Positions 55,365 to 64,000 of a stretch of DNA of 64,000 nt are shown here, one piece after another (positions within the stretch are counted from its first letter, which is position 1; each line of letters starts with the position of its first letter). This DNA comes from Piper betle (taxonomy: Eukaryota; Streptophyta; Magnoliopsida; Piperales; Piperaceae), in contig JAURVB010013128.1 of assembly GCA_033002965.1 (NCBI GenBank), positions 1 through 64,000 on the forward strand. The letters are read 5' to 3'. A program made the translations under genes and the position numbers. The notes under the pieces are model-generated. The model worked only from the letters and a program-made list of their open reading frames with translations. It searched no databases and was not told the origin of the DNA.

Positions 55365-57119
55365 TGTAAAACCCGCGACTCGAGTCAGGGTTTTATAGTC
55401 GTTAGCCGGTCGGTTTGACCGTGGTTCGAGTCAGTTCAGCTTTCAGAACACGTGTGCGGGGCCGAGGCCGACCGTGTACACGTGCTATGAGGGTTCATGT
55501 ATACCCAAGTATCGATGATAGCGTCAGATACGCATCAGCAGACTGAGTTATCAGTAGATATGAGAGTATACAGTTGATTTTATTTTTTTCATGTTGTGAC
55601 CGTAGAATTAGTTTAGGCCGAATAACGCATTAGGACGCGTTAGATGGTCTTCGGGTGGGTTATTAGTTATCCAGCATGTCATTTGGATGTTGTGTTGTTT
55701 TGTTTGATTTTATGGGATTTTTCTCAATTTTTCTTGGTTTTTCTGGAATTTATTCCGAGTTAGTTATTATTCTTGACTCGAGCCGGTGTCGAGTCAAGTC
55801 TTATTTACAAATTTGCCACTCCTATATTTCTCATCTCCCTCCCCAAACCCCGACGTCTTCACCGCCGCCACCCTTGAGGCTTGTCGCCACCGCCGCCGAC
55901 GCCACCTCGCCGCCGATCGACGCCGCCCAGCCCGGCCGTGCCGTCGCCTTGCCGCCTCAACCACGCCCGGCCACCGTCCAGCCGTCGCGACGCCAGAAAT
56001 CGCCCTCGATTTCACGGCCGTTCCCGACGCGATTCCGCTACCGTCTGCGCCGGACCACCGCCACCGTGACGTCGAAGCTCTCCCCTCGACTTCACCTACC
56101 TTTCCCCCTTACCTAGCGCCGCCGTCGAGGCCGGCCGTGGGTCTGATCGGAGCTGACCGACCGCCCCGACCGCACTCGACGTCGCCGTCGGTGGCCATCA
56201 CCGCCGTGGCTGCCCTTGTTGTCACCACCATTGGGTCAAGCTCACCGAGACGGTGCTAACCCCTACCTCTGATTGCCCCACCGGAGCAGTCGCCAGAAAA
56301 CCACCGGAACTGCCGGAAAACCGCCGACACAGTCGTCGGAAAACCACCGACTCGCCTTCACCACCTTCGTCCGTCGGCACCAATTTCAGTGCCGATCGCG
56401 AGGTGGTTCTTTCCTTTTTTTTAGAATTATTACATACATGTTGTGGTCATGGTAGCATATTAGAATTAATTTTATTAACTTCATGATTTTAGCTTAATTA
56501 ATTGTGAATTATGATAAACATGTGATGATTAGTGTAGATTGTGTTGCGTGATGTAAATGCTCGCTAATGGAATTGTTAGTAAACAATTGAATAGTTAATT
56601 AAATGCTTGTTAACTAGTTAATTTATGAATTTGCATGATTTAGGTTTTGCATGCTAGTATTAAGTTAAACGGATTAAATTGATTAAACCATTGTCACCAA
56701 ATTAGAATAGGTATGCTTTGAAATTGGAATTAAAAGTGTTAGGTAATAAGTAACGTAGGAAATCATAAAATTATTAACTTGCTTGACAATTAGAGATTTA
56801 GTGTGATTGTCGAGATGATTGTCATGTTTGATTAGATTCATGTATGCATGTGGATATATTAGTTATATAGGCGTGCATCATATATGTATGGGCGTTAGTA
56901 AATAGTTATGTTCATGTAGGTTCGTTGCAGGAGCTCGCCGTCTAGGCACGAGACTGTGCTTGGAGCTTCTGACAGGTCCGTTAGGACACGCTTCTCAGGT
57001 TTTATCGCTCTACTCTATCAATGATTTGATTTATTGATCGTAGGACATGTCAGGTGGATGATTTATCGGACCCCACCTAACACGTGCCATCTGGTCGGTT
57101 GTTTTCGGAATTAATAACA

Positions 57120-57218
57120 CTCGAGGATGAGATCCCTCGAGCTTGTTTTCGAAAATAAGATCCACCTCAAGTTGCCTTCGGGCCTATTATAATAAATCCC
57201 GACCCAGCCCTATAAATA
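57120..57218 (+). promoter_or_regulatory. LTR-A2 promoter: inverted repeat and TATAAATA
   Basis: Arms CTCGAGG and CCCTCGAG at 57120-57141, then CAAGTTGCCTTCGGGCC, then TATAAATA at 57211-57218. The same order is seen in other LTR-A copies. Confidence 0.65.
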
Positions 57219-57250
57219 GTTTTATCGAGTTTTCAGTAAGACAAGAGAAG

Positions 57251-57460
57251 ATGAATCGACTTGCACGTGCCATGAGCGGATGCTGTGCCAGTCAAAGCGG
57301 GCTCTGGATTAGTGCCAGCGGACTGTTCCATTCCCGAGGGATCCTGACAACTCCGCGTTTGAGTTCCTCACACCTAGAGAACGTGGAGGTTTACGGGTAC
57401 TGTTTAGTACAGCGCATGTCCAGACTTGTGGTTCAAAGGGTACTAAAGGCGACTGTCTGA
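57251..57460 (+). CDS. Candidate leader small ORF (69 codons) in LTR-A2
   Basis: The first ATG after the TATA box, 40 bases downstream, opens M-N-R-L-A-R-A-M-S-G and ends V-L-K-A-T-V then TGA. The core S-G-L-F-H-S-R-G-I-L-T-T-P-R-L-S-S-S-H is identical to that of the copies at 27048-27260 and 33498-33710, although the surrounding LTRs have diverged. It has no recognised domain. Because it precedes gag in the RNA, it would act as an upstream ORF if translated. Confidence 0.38.
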   Translation: MNRLARAMSGCCASQSGLWISASGLFHSRGILTTPRLSSSHLENVEVYGYCLVQRMSRLVVQRVLKATV

Positions 57461-57669
57461 GAGTGCTCGGCCTTCGTGCTCAAGGCCAGGAGTAATATGG
57501 AGGTTCGGAGAGGGCTTAGGATAAAGTTTTACGTGAAGTACTAAAAAGAAGTGCCGAGAGCCGGCACAGTACCAGATAGATCAGGATGCTGTTGAGTTAG
57601 CTGCTTAACGGCTCCTTTGTAGTTGCCCTTATGAGAGTTCTTGAGGAAGATATATGATTGCTTGCTTTC

Positions 57670-57689
57670 CATGAGAGTTTTCTCTCATG
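57670..57689 (+). other. LTR-A conserved hairpin (A2 3' LTR)
   Basis: CATGAGAG-TTTT-CTCTCATG. The stem is perfect and only the loop differs from A1. The 5' LTR copy (50185-50203) reads CATGAGAG-TTTG-CTCTCAT. Confidence 0.7.
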
Positions 57690-58435
57690 TTCCAGTTTGA
57701 TATTAGTTATTTCCGGACCAGTGACACCCGTTGCTAACGTTTTTCTACTATATGTAGGTGAGGACGATGAATGGTGTATGCCGGCCTTGACGAAGGATTA
57801 GCGTTTGCATTGCATACACATACCTAGCGCCGCGCCGACTTTTGCATAAGATGTGATGTGATTGGCTGTTGTATTAGATTTACATATTTGTGTATATATG
57901 GATGTGTTTGTGAGGCTTGTATGCCTTGTTTTAGAAATGCTTGGAAATGTTCTAATGTCAAGGAATGATCAGCTATGTTGAGTTGAAAATGAACAAAATC
58001 ATGATGAGGATGAAATTGCAGGTGGGCTGATACCCAATTATAAGACATGTTATTGCTTGAGTTCCTATTGTGGTGTGCATTATGGTTTTATATATATACC
58101 CTATAATGTGCCGTGTTTTTAACAGGTCGTCCACTTATTTTACTTTTAGGGGAGGCTTTCATCCGTTTTGTTCCAGGTTTTATGAATTTTGTTGCTATTT
58201 TAATTACTTTGGTGTGTGAATATTATCATGACATTCACGTAGGATCCTGTTAGGATTTTGCATCTCATTCATATTTTGTTTGCGCATTAGTGGCATGCTC
58301 CATCTTGAGACGTCGAGAGGGTTATGTTGTAGCCGTTTAGGTTTTGGGTCAGCAAACTTAATCGGTTTACGAGTAGTTCGATCCTTTGTAACAATTCTAG
58401 TCTTGGTTGAGAGTAAACTGGATTGGGGTGTTACA

Positions 58436-58992
58436 AGCGGTGATGGTGGTGGTGGTCTATGGAGTCTTACCGACTACTGGTTCAAAATGGCCAAAAAGTG
58501 TGGAAATCACCTGTGACAATTCTGGTGGACTCGCCGCCACCAACTCCGGTAGATATCATGGTCATGATGATGGTCGGAGGTGGCCTCAAAATGTCAAGCA
58601 AGGCAAGGTGAATTGATCTAGGTCATCTCGACCGGATGTGCCTTGCCGAAGCCAAAAAATGCCTCAAAAGAGGCGGCAGTGACGAAAATCCGGTGCAGAA
58701 GATGTTGCCACTATCGGCAATTGCGGTGGAGGCAAAGATGGTGGAGGGGCTTGGTCGATTATCTTTCGCAAAGCAGTCACTATGATGACGGTCCTAGCCG
58801 GCTTCATGCCGATGATGCGCAGAAGGGGTGGCGGCACTTGGGGTAGAAAATGTTTTGAAAATATGAGAGAAAATCTCCTAAAATCTGGTTGGTCAATGCT
58901 AGGGCTAACGTGACCGAACTTGATCTTCCCAGGTGGCAAGATCTTAATGCCCGGCAACTTGTGGGCCTAGTGGGCTCCACCTAGGATATATA

Positions 58993-59042
<50 letters not shown>

Positions 59043-59544
59043 GTGGAAATGTCATATCAATGCATACAAAAGTAAAAAATGAGTTGAAGCCTAACTGAGA
59101 CTCTACAGATGCAACTTGAGGCATTAAAGTTAAATGGACCTCAAAACCCGAAACTAAATCGAATGAAGATCTGAGACTCAAATCACCGCAGGGGCAAATA
59201 GGTAGTCTGAAGTCCCAAAGATGCATGTAGATGAGAAACCCTGAGAATGCCCAAATGAATACTAAATGTTGTAATGGCCTAAATCGAGCCCTAAAACCTT
59301 GAGCTAACATAACCATAGACCCGTACACCTTGAGTAAATGCTGAAAACTCAAGATCTACTGTAGCATAACTGAAGCTATCATCTGTATATTGAGCATATC
59401 TAGCCTCCATAATATGCTCATACGCAATCTGAACACCATGCTCATGGTCTAAATGCTGAGTTGACTTGAATCGACTCAAGGCTAGCCCGAATCGATCAAC
59501 ATAAAATGGGGGTAAGACCCTAACCCAAATAAGGGGTTTTAAAC
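58436..59544 (-). mobile_element. LTR-C3 fragment
   Basis: Matches LTR-C2 in order: AAAAAATGCCT and GGCGGCAGTG, TGGCAAGATCT, GGGCCTAGTGGG, AATGGCCTAAAT, TGAAGCTATCATCTG, ending CCCAAATAAGGGGTTTTAAACA. It is cut on the left by the A2 3' LTR. No interior of its own is seen to the right. An (AT)n run lies at 58995-59041. Confidence 0.65.
58995..59041. repeat. (AT)n microsatellite
   Basis: About 23 AT units inside LTR-C3, at roughly the place where LTR-C2 has its own TA run. Confidence 0.95.
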
Positions 59545-60077
59545 ACAATCAAATTCATGATTGAGTTAGTGATAAAGGTGAGAAGAGTCCTAATGAACTT
59601 GAGGTCTAAGCTCCAAGCATGATGGCACATCTACGACGAGCTTAGACCATGGAACCTACATTAGAACCTAACGCTAAGCAAAGAATGACAATTCTATATG
59701 ATACATGGTCATTTTATGTGCTCACATCAACAATAACATCAACTCATCCAATAAACAATGCAAGACAAATGAATAAATGCATGTCATGCAAATTGAGACA
59801 CACACAAGAAGTAAATAAATAGGCAAATAAAAGGATGCCTAATTACCAAAATAATAATAGATAAAAAATAGGTACTCGATTAAGCATTAGAATAATAATA
59901 AATGACAACTAAACACACTTGAAAATGAATAGATAAATAAATCATGAATATTAAATAAATAAACAATTGGCTAATAAATAATTAAACAATTAAACTCGTG
60001 AATCAATTGATTAATAATAATGCATGAAGATAAATAATATATTACATGTATAATAATAATGTAACTATCAAATATAT
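59545..60077 (-). mobile_element. Degenerate LTR-A-like fragment
   Basis: AAGCTCCAAGCATGATGGCA, ACGACGAGCTTAGACC and CCTAACGCTAAGC parallel the LTR-A stretch at 27520-27610 (minus orientation), followed by AT-rich sequence. Divergence is high. No gene is present. Confidence 0.45.
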
Positions 60078-60166
60078 TGTAAAGACCCGGAATATATATA
60101 TATATATATATATATATTCGACGCGGTGGGATCGAACGTTGGTATCCATGAATTTATTTAAATTAT

Positions 60167-60361
60167 TTACCCGCTACCCGGTTAATTATCAATTACCCGG
60201 TCAAGTGGAAAGTATTAGTTAACCGGTTAAGTATTTTTACCCGGTTAAGTAAACCATACCATTTAACCGTTTAAACTAGTAAAGTGAACCGTATCACTTA
60301 CCCATTTACCCGGCAACGAAGTGTGTTTTCATAAACCCTAGGCCTTCTTTCATTTTATAAG
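60167..60361 (+). promoter_or_regulatory. LTR-B5 U3 promoter: repeated CCGGTTAA motifs and TATA box
   Basis: ACCCGGTTAATTATC, TTAACCGGTTAAG, ACCCGGTTAAGTA and TTTAACCGTTTAA lie within about 130 bp, followed by CATTTTATAAGG (60351-60362). The motif cluster and its spacing to the TATA box recur in all other LTR-B copies. Confidence 0.5.
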
Positions 60362-61596
60362 GAGAAGGAGGGGGGGGCGTCATGCACATAAGCTCCTTGG
60401 ACAAACGCCGGCTTCCCCATTGTTTTGGTAAGTTTCTTCCTCTCTTCTTCTTAGTTTGCATGCATACATATGATCAAAGATTATAATACAAGATAATCAT
60501 GGAAACTAAGACCTGAAATCAACAAGAAAAAGGGAGGATGTAACTGGATTAGAACCAGGAATTCACCCACGAACATAAGTTGCTGCCGTGCAGCAATTCT
60601 TGTGTGTTTGTGATTAATTACAGCAACAAGTCATAATCTTTTGCTAATCAGTTGCTGCATCAACGTCCTTACTCATGTTGTAGTAATTAAAGGTGAGATT
60701 TCATAGAATTTACAGCCAAGAATGGTAGCACGTCCTGCTGAAATTGCCAAGGATGGTAGCACGTCCTGCTGAATTGCAGCAACAGCACCATGGCGTTTGT
60801 GTCACGACCAGTTGCATATACCACGCTGTAGGGTAGTGTTTCTCTTCTTCTGGGCGTTGGGTTGTTGTGCGGGAAGAAGGGGACGCGTGGGGCGGTGCTG
60901 CTGGCCACGTCTGAGTCGCCATAGCAGCAGGTCGAGGTCGCCATGGCTGCTGGTTCGTCGCTGTGGTGGTGCAGTCGCCCTTTGATTGTTGCTGCTAATT
61001 TGGTTGCTAGGAAAGGGAGACAATGGGTGAAGGATAGGATCTAGATTTTGGTCGAAAGAGAAGAGCTTGGTGCTGGTTTTGGGTGAAGAGAAGAATGGTG
61101 ACGGAGAAGAAGAAGAAGAAGAAGAAGAATGGCAGTTTTGTAATTTCGGGTTGACTCGATATGGGTTGAGTTAAAAATCATAATAATAATACCAACTCGT
61201 GTTAAAATCATTGAAATAATTAATTTAAAGGAATATGAGTTAAGTGGTCAAAATAATAAATTTATAAATTATTACATGAAATTAATAAATTTCGATCACG
61301 ATAAACGGTAATTAATTAATCGGCTGATTAAAAGCAATTAACTTAAATTGAAGGGTTATGAGGAATATTTAATAGAGACTTCACCTTTATCATATAAAAG
61401 TTATATTTGATAAATAAAACGATTATTCTTATAATAAATTCGTAAAGTAAAATAATGGATCAATAAAAGATAATCGCGTAGAAATTACGCGATAGCATAA
61501 TTAATTAAATAAAGAAGTGTTGAACCTTATCGAATTAAATAAATTAATTAATGTGGCATATATTAAATATTTAGTTGCATGCATTTTCGACGCGAG

Positions 61597-61622
61597 TAAA
61601 ATTATACTAATGTATAATTTTA
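61597..61622. other. LTR-B conserved AT palindrome (copy B5)
   Basis: Arms TAAAATTATAC and GTATAATTTTA, loop TAAT: an 11-bp perfect stem with a different loop from the other copies. Confidence 0.75.
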
Positions 61623-61846
61623 TGCCCCGTTCATATTAGGGTTAGCGGATTACAGTCGGACGAACCCGCAAGTCAGGTACGTATAATAGGTAGAACATCG
61701 TATTTTCCTTGTTGGTAGCCTAGGTCGGCCTGAGCCCAGATTCGACCACCATGCACGAAGTGCAACCGGGGTTAAAGAATTGACTCAGTCCGACACTGGG
61801 TCGTGTTATGTGTGTGAATCTTGTGATGCATCGATATTGTTTTGGA

Positions 61847-62371
61847 GTAGTGATAGCCGCCCCATAAAAAGGCTACGGCCGGGGTGAGTGAGGCACAGCG
61901 ATTCCTCCATCGCACTAGAGTGCAGTGATTGCCGCCCCATAAAAAGGCTACGGCCGGGGTGTGTGAGGCACTGGCACTGAGTGCAGTGATAGCCGCCCCA
62001 TAAAAAGGCTACGGCCGGGGTGTGTGAGGCACTGGCACTAGAGTTGGCAGTGAGAGCTTCCCCACAAACGGGGCATAGCGATCACCTGAGTGCAGTGATA
62101 GCCGCCCCACAAAAAGGCTACGGCCGGGGTGTGCAAGGCATTGGCACTGGAGTGCAGTGATAGCCTCCCCATAAAAAGGCTACGGCCGGGGTGTGCGAGG
62201 CACTGGCACTAGAATTGGTAGTGAGAGCTTCCCCACAAACGGGGCATAGCAATCACCCGAGTGCAGTGATAGCTACCCCACAAAAAGGCTACGGCCGGGG
62301 TGTGCGAGGCACTGGCACTGGAGACGGTAGTGGTAGCCTCCCCATAAAAAGGCTACGGCCGGGGTGTGCGG
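61847..62371. repeat. Minisatellite with 171-bp higher-order unit in LTR-B5
   Basis: Nine subunits start (G/T)AGTG or GCAGTG at 61847, 61922, 61983, 62047, 62092, 62154, 62217, 62263 and 62326. From 61983 the spacing repeats as about 62+64+45, giving a 171-bp higher-order unit. Most subunits carry CCCCATAAAAAGGCTACGGC then CGGGG; the other kind carries CCCCACAAACGGGG. Both can fold as short CCCC/GGGG hairpins. Confidence 0.88.
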
Positions 62372-62765
62372 ATCACAGCGGACACCTCCTCCGCATTGTT
62401 TTGGAGTATAGCGGAATCGCTCCACCGCATATTAAAATAAATATATGAAAATGGTGGAATGTACTTGTTTGTTTTATCTATTATACTACTTAGTGTTGTA
62501 ATCACTAACGCGGAATTGCCTCCGCAGGTGTGCAGATCCGAGATTAGATGATTGACAACTAGAGCATGGAGCAAAGTAATATGAGGACTCCTTTTTGTTA
62601 TTTAATTGAGGAATAAGTGTGGCTGCTGGGAAACGGTCCAAGACTGTGGGATTTTATTATAAGTTATGATTTCTAATAATGTTTGACATAATTGCTTTAA
62701 TTTTGAGTAACACCTAGCCAGTTAGGCCCACAATATTATCATGAAAAATGGCGGGTCGTTACAGG

Positions 62766-62777
62766 TGGTATCAGAGC
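62766..62777 (+). other. Primer binding site of the B5 element
   Basis: TGGTATCAGAGC two bases after the LTR end; matches tRNA-iMet. Confidence 0.9.
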
Positions 62778-62897
62778 CAAGTTTCCCAAAAGCTCACATC
62801 TTATGACTCAAGTACCTTGTTGAAGAGTCCAATATCTATCTTTCTCCGTCATTAGGAAAAAAAATTTTTTTTCTATAACATAACGAATAAATTTTAG

Positions 62898-64000
62898 ATG
62901 GCAGGCACCCGAAGGAAGTCGAGTCAAGCTGCGCAGTCGGACACAAACATGGAGAGTGTGTTAGGCCAAATTTTGACGGCCATACAGGGACTAGCGCAGG
63001 CTTCAGAAAATACCAGTTCTGTGGTTCAGAACATGGTGCAGAGGTTACCGGGATTGGTAATGGGGAATGGAGCTCCAAATTCGGCTGCGGGTCCTAGTAA
63101 CGTCCCAAATGGGAATCAGGGGAGCGCCCAAGAGCGGGTAGGAATGGCTGACCCGGGCGAGCGAGGAGAACTTCCAAACCCGGTGCCACCGGTAGTCCGA
63201 CAAGTGGTACTGCCAGTTGGGGATGACAGTGATCGATACACTGTAGAAAAATTTCGGAAGAACGGAGCTGAGGTATTCATTGGGGGAACTGATCCAATGA
63301 AGGCGGAGAGCTGGTTGGACATTATTGAGAAAGCATTTAGAGCTCTCTCTGTGCCTCATCGCCATCAAGTACGGTTGGCGACATGCATGCTTCAGGAGGA
63401 AGCATCATATTGGTGGAAGTCCATGGAGAAGACTGTGTTCCATCAACGGGAGATTTCGTCCATTCCTTGGGCGGAATTTGTAACAGCTTTCAATGGACAA
63501 TATTTTCCTGAGTCTGTTGTTCAGAAGAAAGCACTGGAATTTGCCACTCTAACTCAGAAGGATGATTCAGTCCGAGAGTATGCCAAAAATTTCTTGCAAT
63601 TGGAGAGATTTGCACCTGGGAGTCTGGCAACTGCCCGGGCCAGAGCAGACAAATTTTTCTGGGGGTTGAAGCCCGAATTGAGGAGTAGGGTTGCTACAGC
63701 GCCAAGAGGCACTATAACTGAAGTGATTGAAGCAGCCACTACTCATGAGTTGGTGTACGACTATGTCCGTGCACAGAAACAAGGGAAGGCTACTATACAA
63801 CATAAGAATGCCAACCAGGGGAGTAGCAAAAACAGGTCTGAAGAACACCAGCAGCAGAACTATCAACGGAATGTCGATGGGAACCGAAAAGGAAGTTTCA
63901 GGAGATTCCGTATCGACTATGTAAAAATTGCAACAAAATGCATTCAGGGCTATGCAGGGAGCCCCGTCGGTGCTACAATTGCGGAAGGATGGGACACTTA
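62898..64000 (+). pseudogene. gag of the B5 element, frameshifted before the zinc knuckle
   Basis: ATG at 62898, 135 bp after the LTR. The frame is open to the window edge: M-A-G-T-R-R-K-S-S, a Q/S/N-rich N-terminus, Y-T-V-E-K-F-R-K-N-G-A-E-V-F, W-L-D-I-I-E-K-A-F, then the capsid motifs V-R-L-A-T-C-M-L-Q, A-S-Y-W-W-K-S, F-N-G-Q-Y-F-P and V-R-E-Y-A-K-N-F. The zinc-binding motifs C-K-N-C-N-K-M-H-S-G-L-C and R-C-Y-N-C-G-R-M-G-H are present from 63920 but in another frame, so an indel of 1 base (or equivalent) lies just upstream, between about 63860 and 63920. Otherwise this is the best preserved gag in the window. It binds RNA and forms the particle in Ty3 elements. Confidence 0.85.

Larger units (their letters stand above)
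55365..58435 (+). mobile_element. LTR-A2 3' LTR, full length
   Basis: TGTAAAACCCGCGACTCGAG to GATTGGGGTGTTACA, 3071 bp. Contains a CG-rich block (55850-56400, with CCGGAAAACCACCGG-type repeats), inverted repeat and TATA box (57120-57218), leader small ORF (57251-57460) and the hairpin (57670-57689). Closest to A1 over their shared parts. The right end lies inside LTR-C3 sequence. Confidence 0.92.
60078..62763 (+). mobile_element. LTR-B5: 5' LTR of an element running off the right edge
   Basis: TGTAAAGACCCGG at 60078 to GGCGGGTCGTTACA at 62763, directly followed by PBS and gag. Order: (AT)n (60091-60117), GGTTAA-type repeats, TATA-type sequence, transcribed CG/pyrimidine block with (GAA)n (61104-61130), AT-rich middle with palindrome, the reversed GAATTGACTCAGTC block, an HOR minisatellite (61847-62371), LTR end. 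It is the only LTR-B here in plus orientation and the only one with this minisatellite. Confidence 0.92.

Noticed and set aside
61847..62371. 171-bp unit as a centromeric alpha-satellite-like repeat
   Set aside because: The length match is coincidental. The unit is built of three shorter subunits and lies inside an LTR.

Overview
The window reads as repeat-filled intergenic DNA from a large plant nuclear genome. Nearly every base can be assigned to LTR retrotransposons of the Ty3/gypsy superfamily, nested in one another, and I found no host gene, tRNA, rRNA or CRISPR array. The plant assignment rests on four things. Primer binding sites match the 3' end of plant initiator tRNA-Met (TGGTATCAGAGC). 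Gag, protease, RT, RNase H and integrase remnants are of chromovirus (Tekay/Del-like) and Athila-like type. A GAGGACGAAATTTTTATAAGGAGG-type tract precedes the 3' LTRs. LTRs are very long (2.4-3.3 kb). The species cannot be named from this sequence.

I use three LTR families. LTR-A (TGTAAAACCC...GGTGTTACA, about 2.5-3.1 kb): A0 (96-2922), A1 (18399-20856, solo), A2 (partial 5' LTR 50095-51157 and 3' LTR 55365-58435 around a broken gag-pol), A3 (26179-29024 and 32621-35479 around a non-coding interior), A4 (38609-41612, solo). LTR-B (TGTAAAGACC...TTACA, AT-rich): B1 (2923-9293), B2 (16571-22350), B3 (22597-25045), B4 (45964-49238, solo), B5 (60078-62763, with PBS and gag running off the right edge). 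LTR-C (35956-36680, 41855-43010, 58436-59544) flanks a second non-coding interior.

Layout: 1-2922 tail of an A element; 2923-9293 LTR-B1 swollen by a 33-bp minisatellite; 9294-22596 minus-strand interior of a B element (integrase, rearranged RNase H/RT, protease, gag), whose gag is split at codon 19/20 by a 6.1-kb insertion (16264-22350) that itself holds solo LTR A1; 22597-25045 the 5' LTR B3; 25046-26178 and 35480-35955 an older Athila-like protease/RT and gag remnant split by a complete 9.3-kb non-autonomous element (26179-35479, target duplication ACTAC); 35956-43010 a C-type non-autonomous element split by solo LTR A4 (target duplication CTACC); 43011-45958 unassigned; 45964-49238 solo LTR B4; 50095-58435 the A2 gag-pol element; 58436-60077 old LTR fragments; 60078-64000 the start of a B5 element.

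The observations most worth following up are these. (1) The insertion at 16264-22350 has 5-bp target duplications (TTCTC) but unlike ends: a 3.3-kb LTR-B plus PBS at one end and a 150-bp TRIM-like LTR with its PPT at the other. This is the product expected if plus-strand strong-stop DNA jumped between two elements at their shared tRNA primer site. (2) A hairpin in the transcribed leader of all LTR-A copies shows compensating base changes. (3) The same leader carries a conserved 69-70-codon small ORF just after the TATA box. (4) Two non-autonomous elements share a non-coding interior but carry different LTRs. (5) Three unrelated minisatellites occupy the same position inside LTR-B subfamilies.
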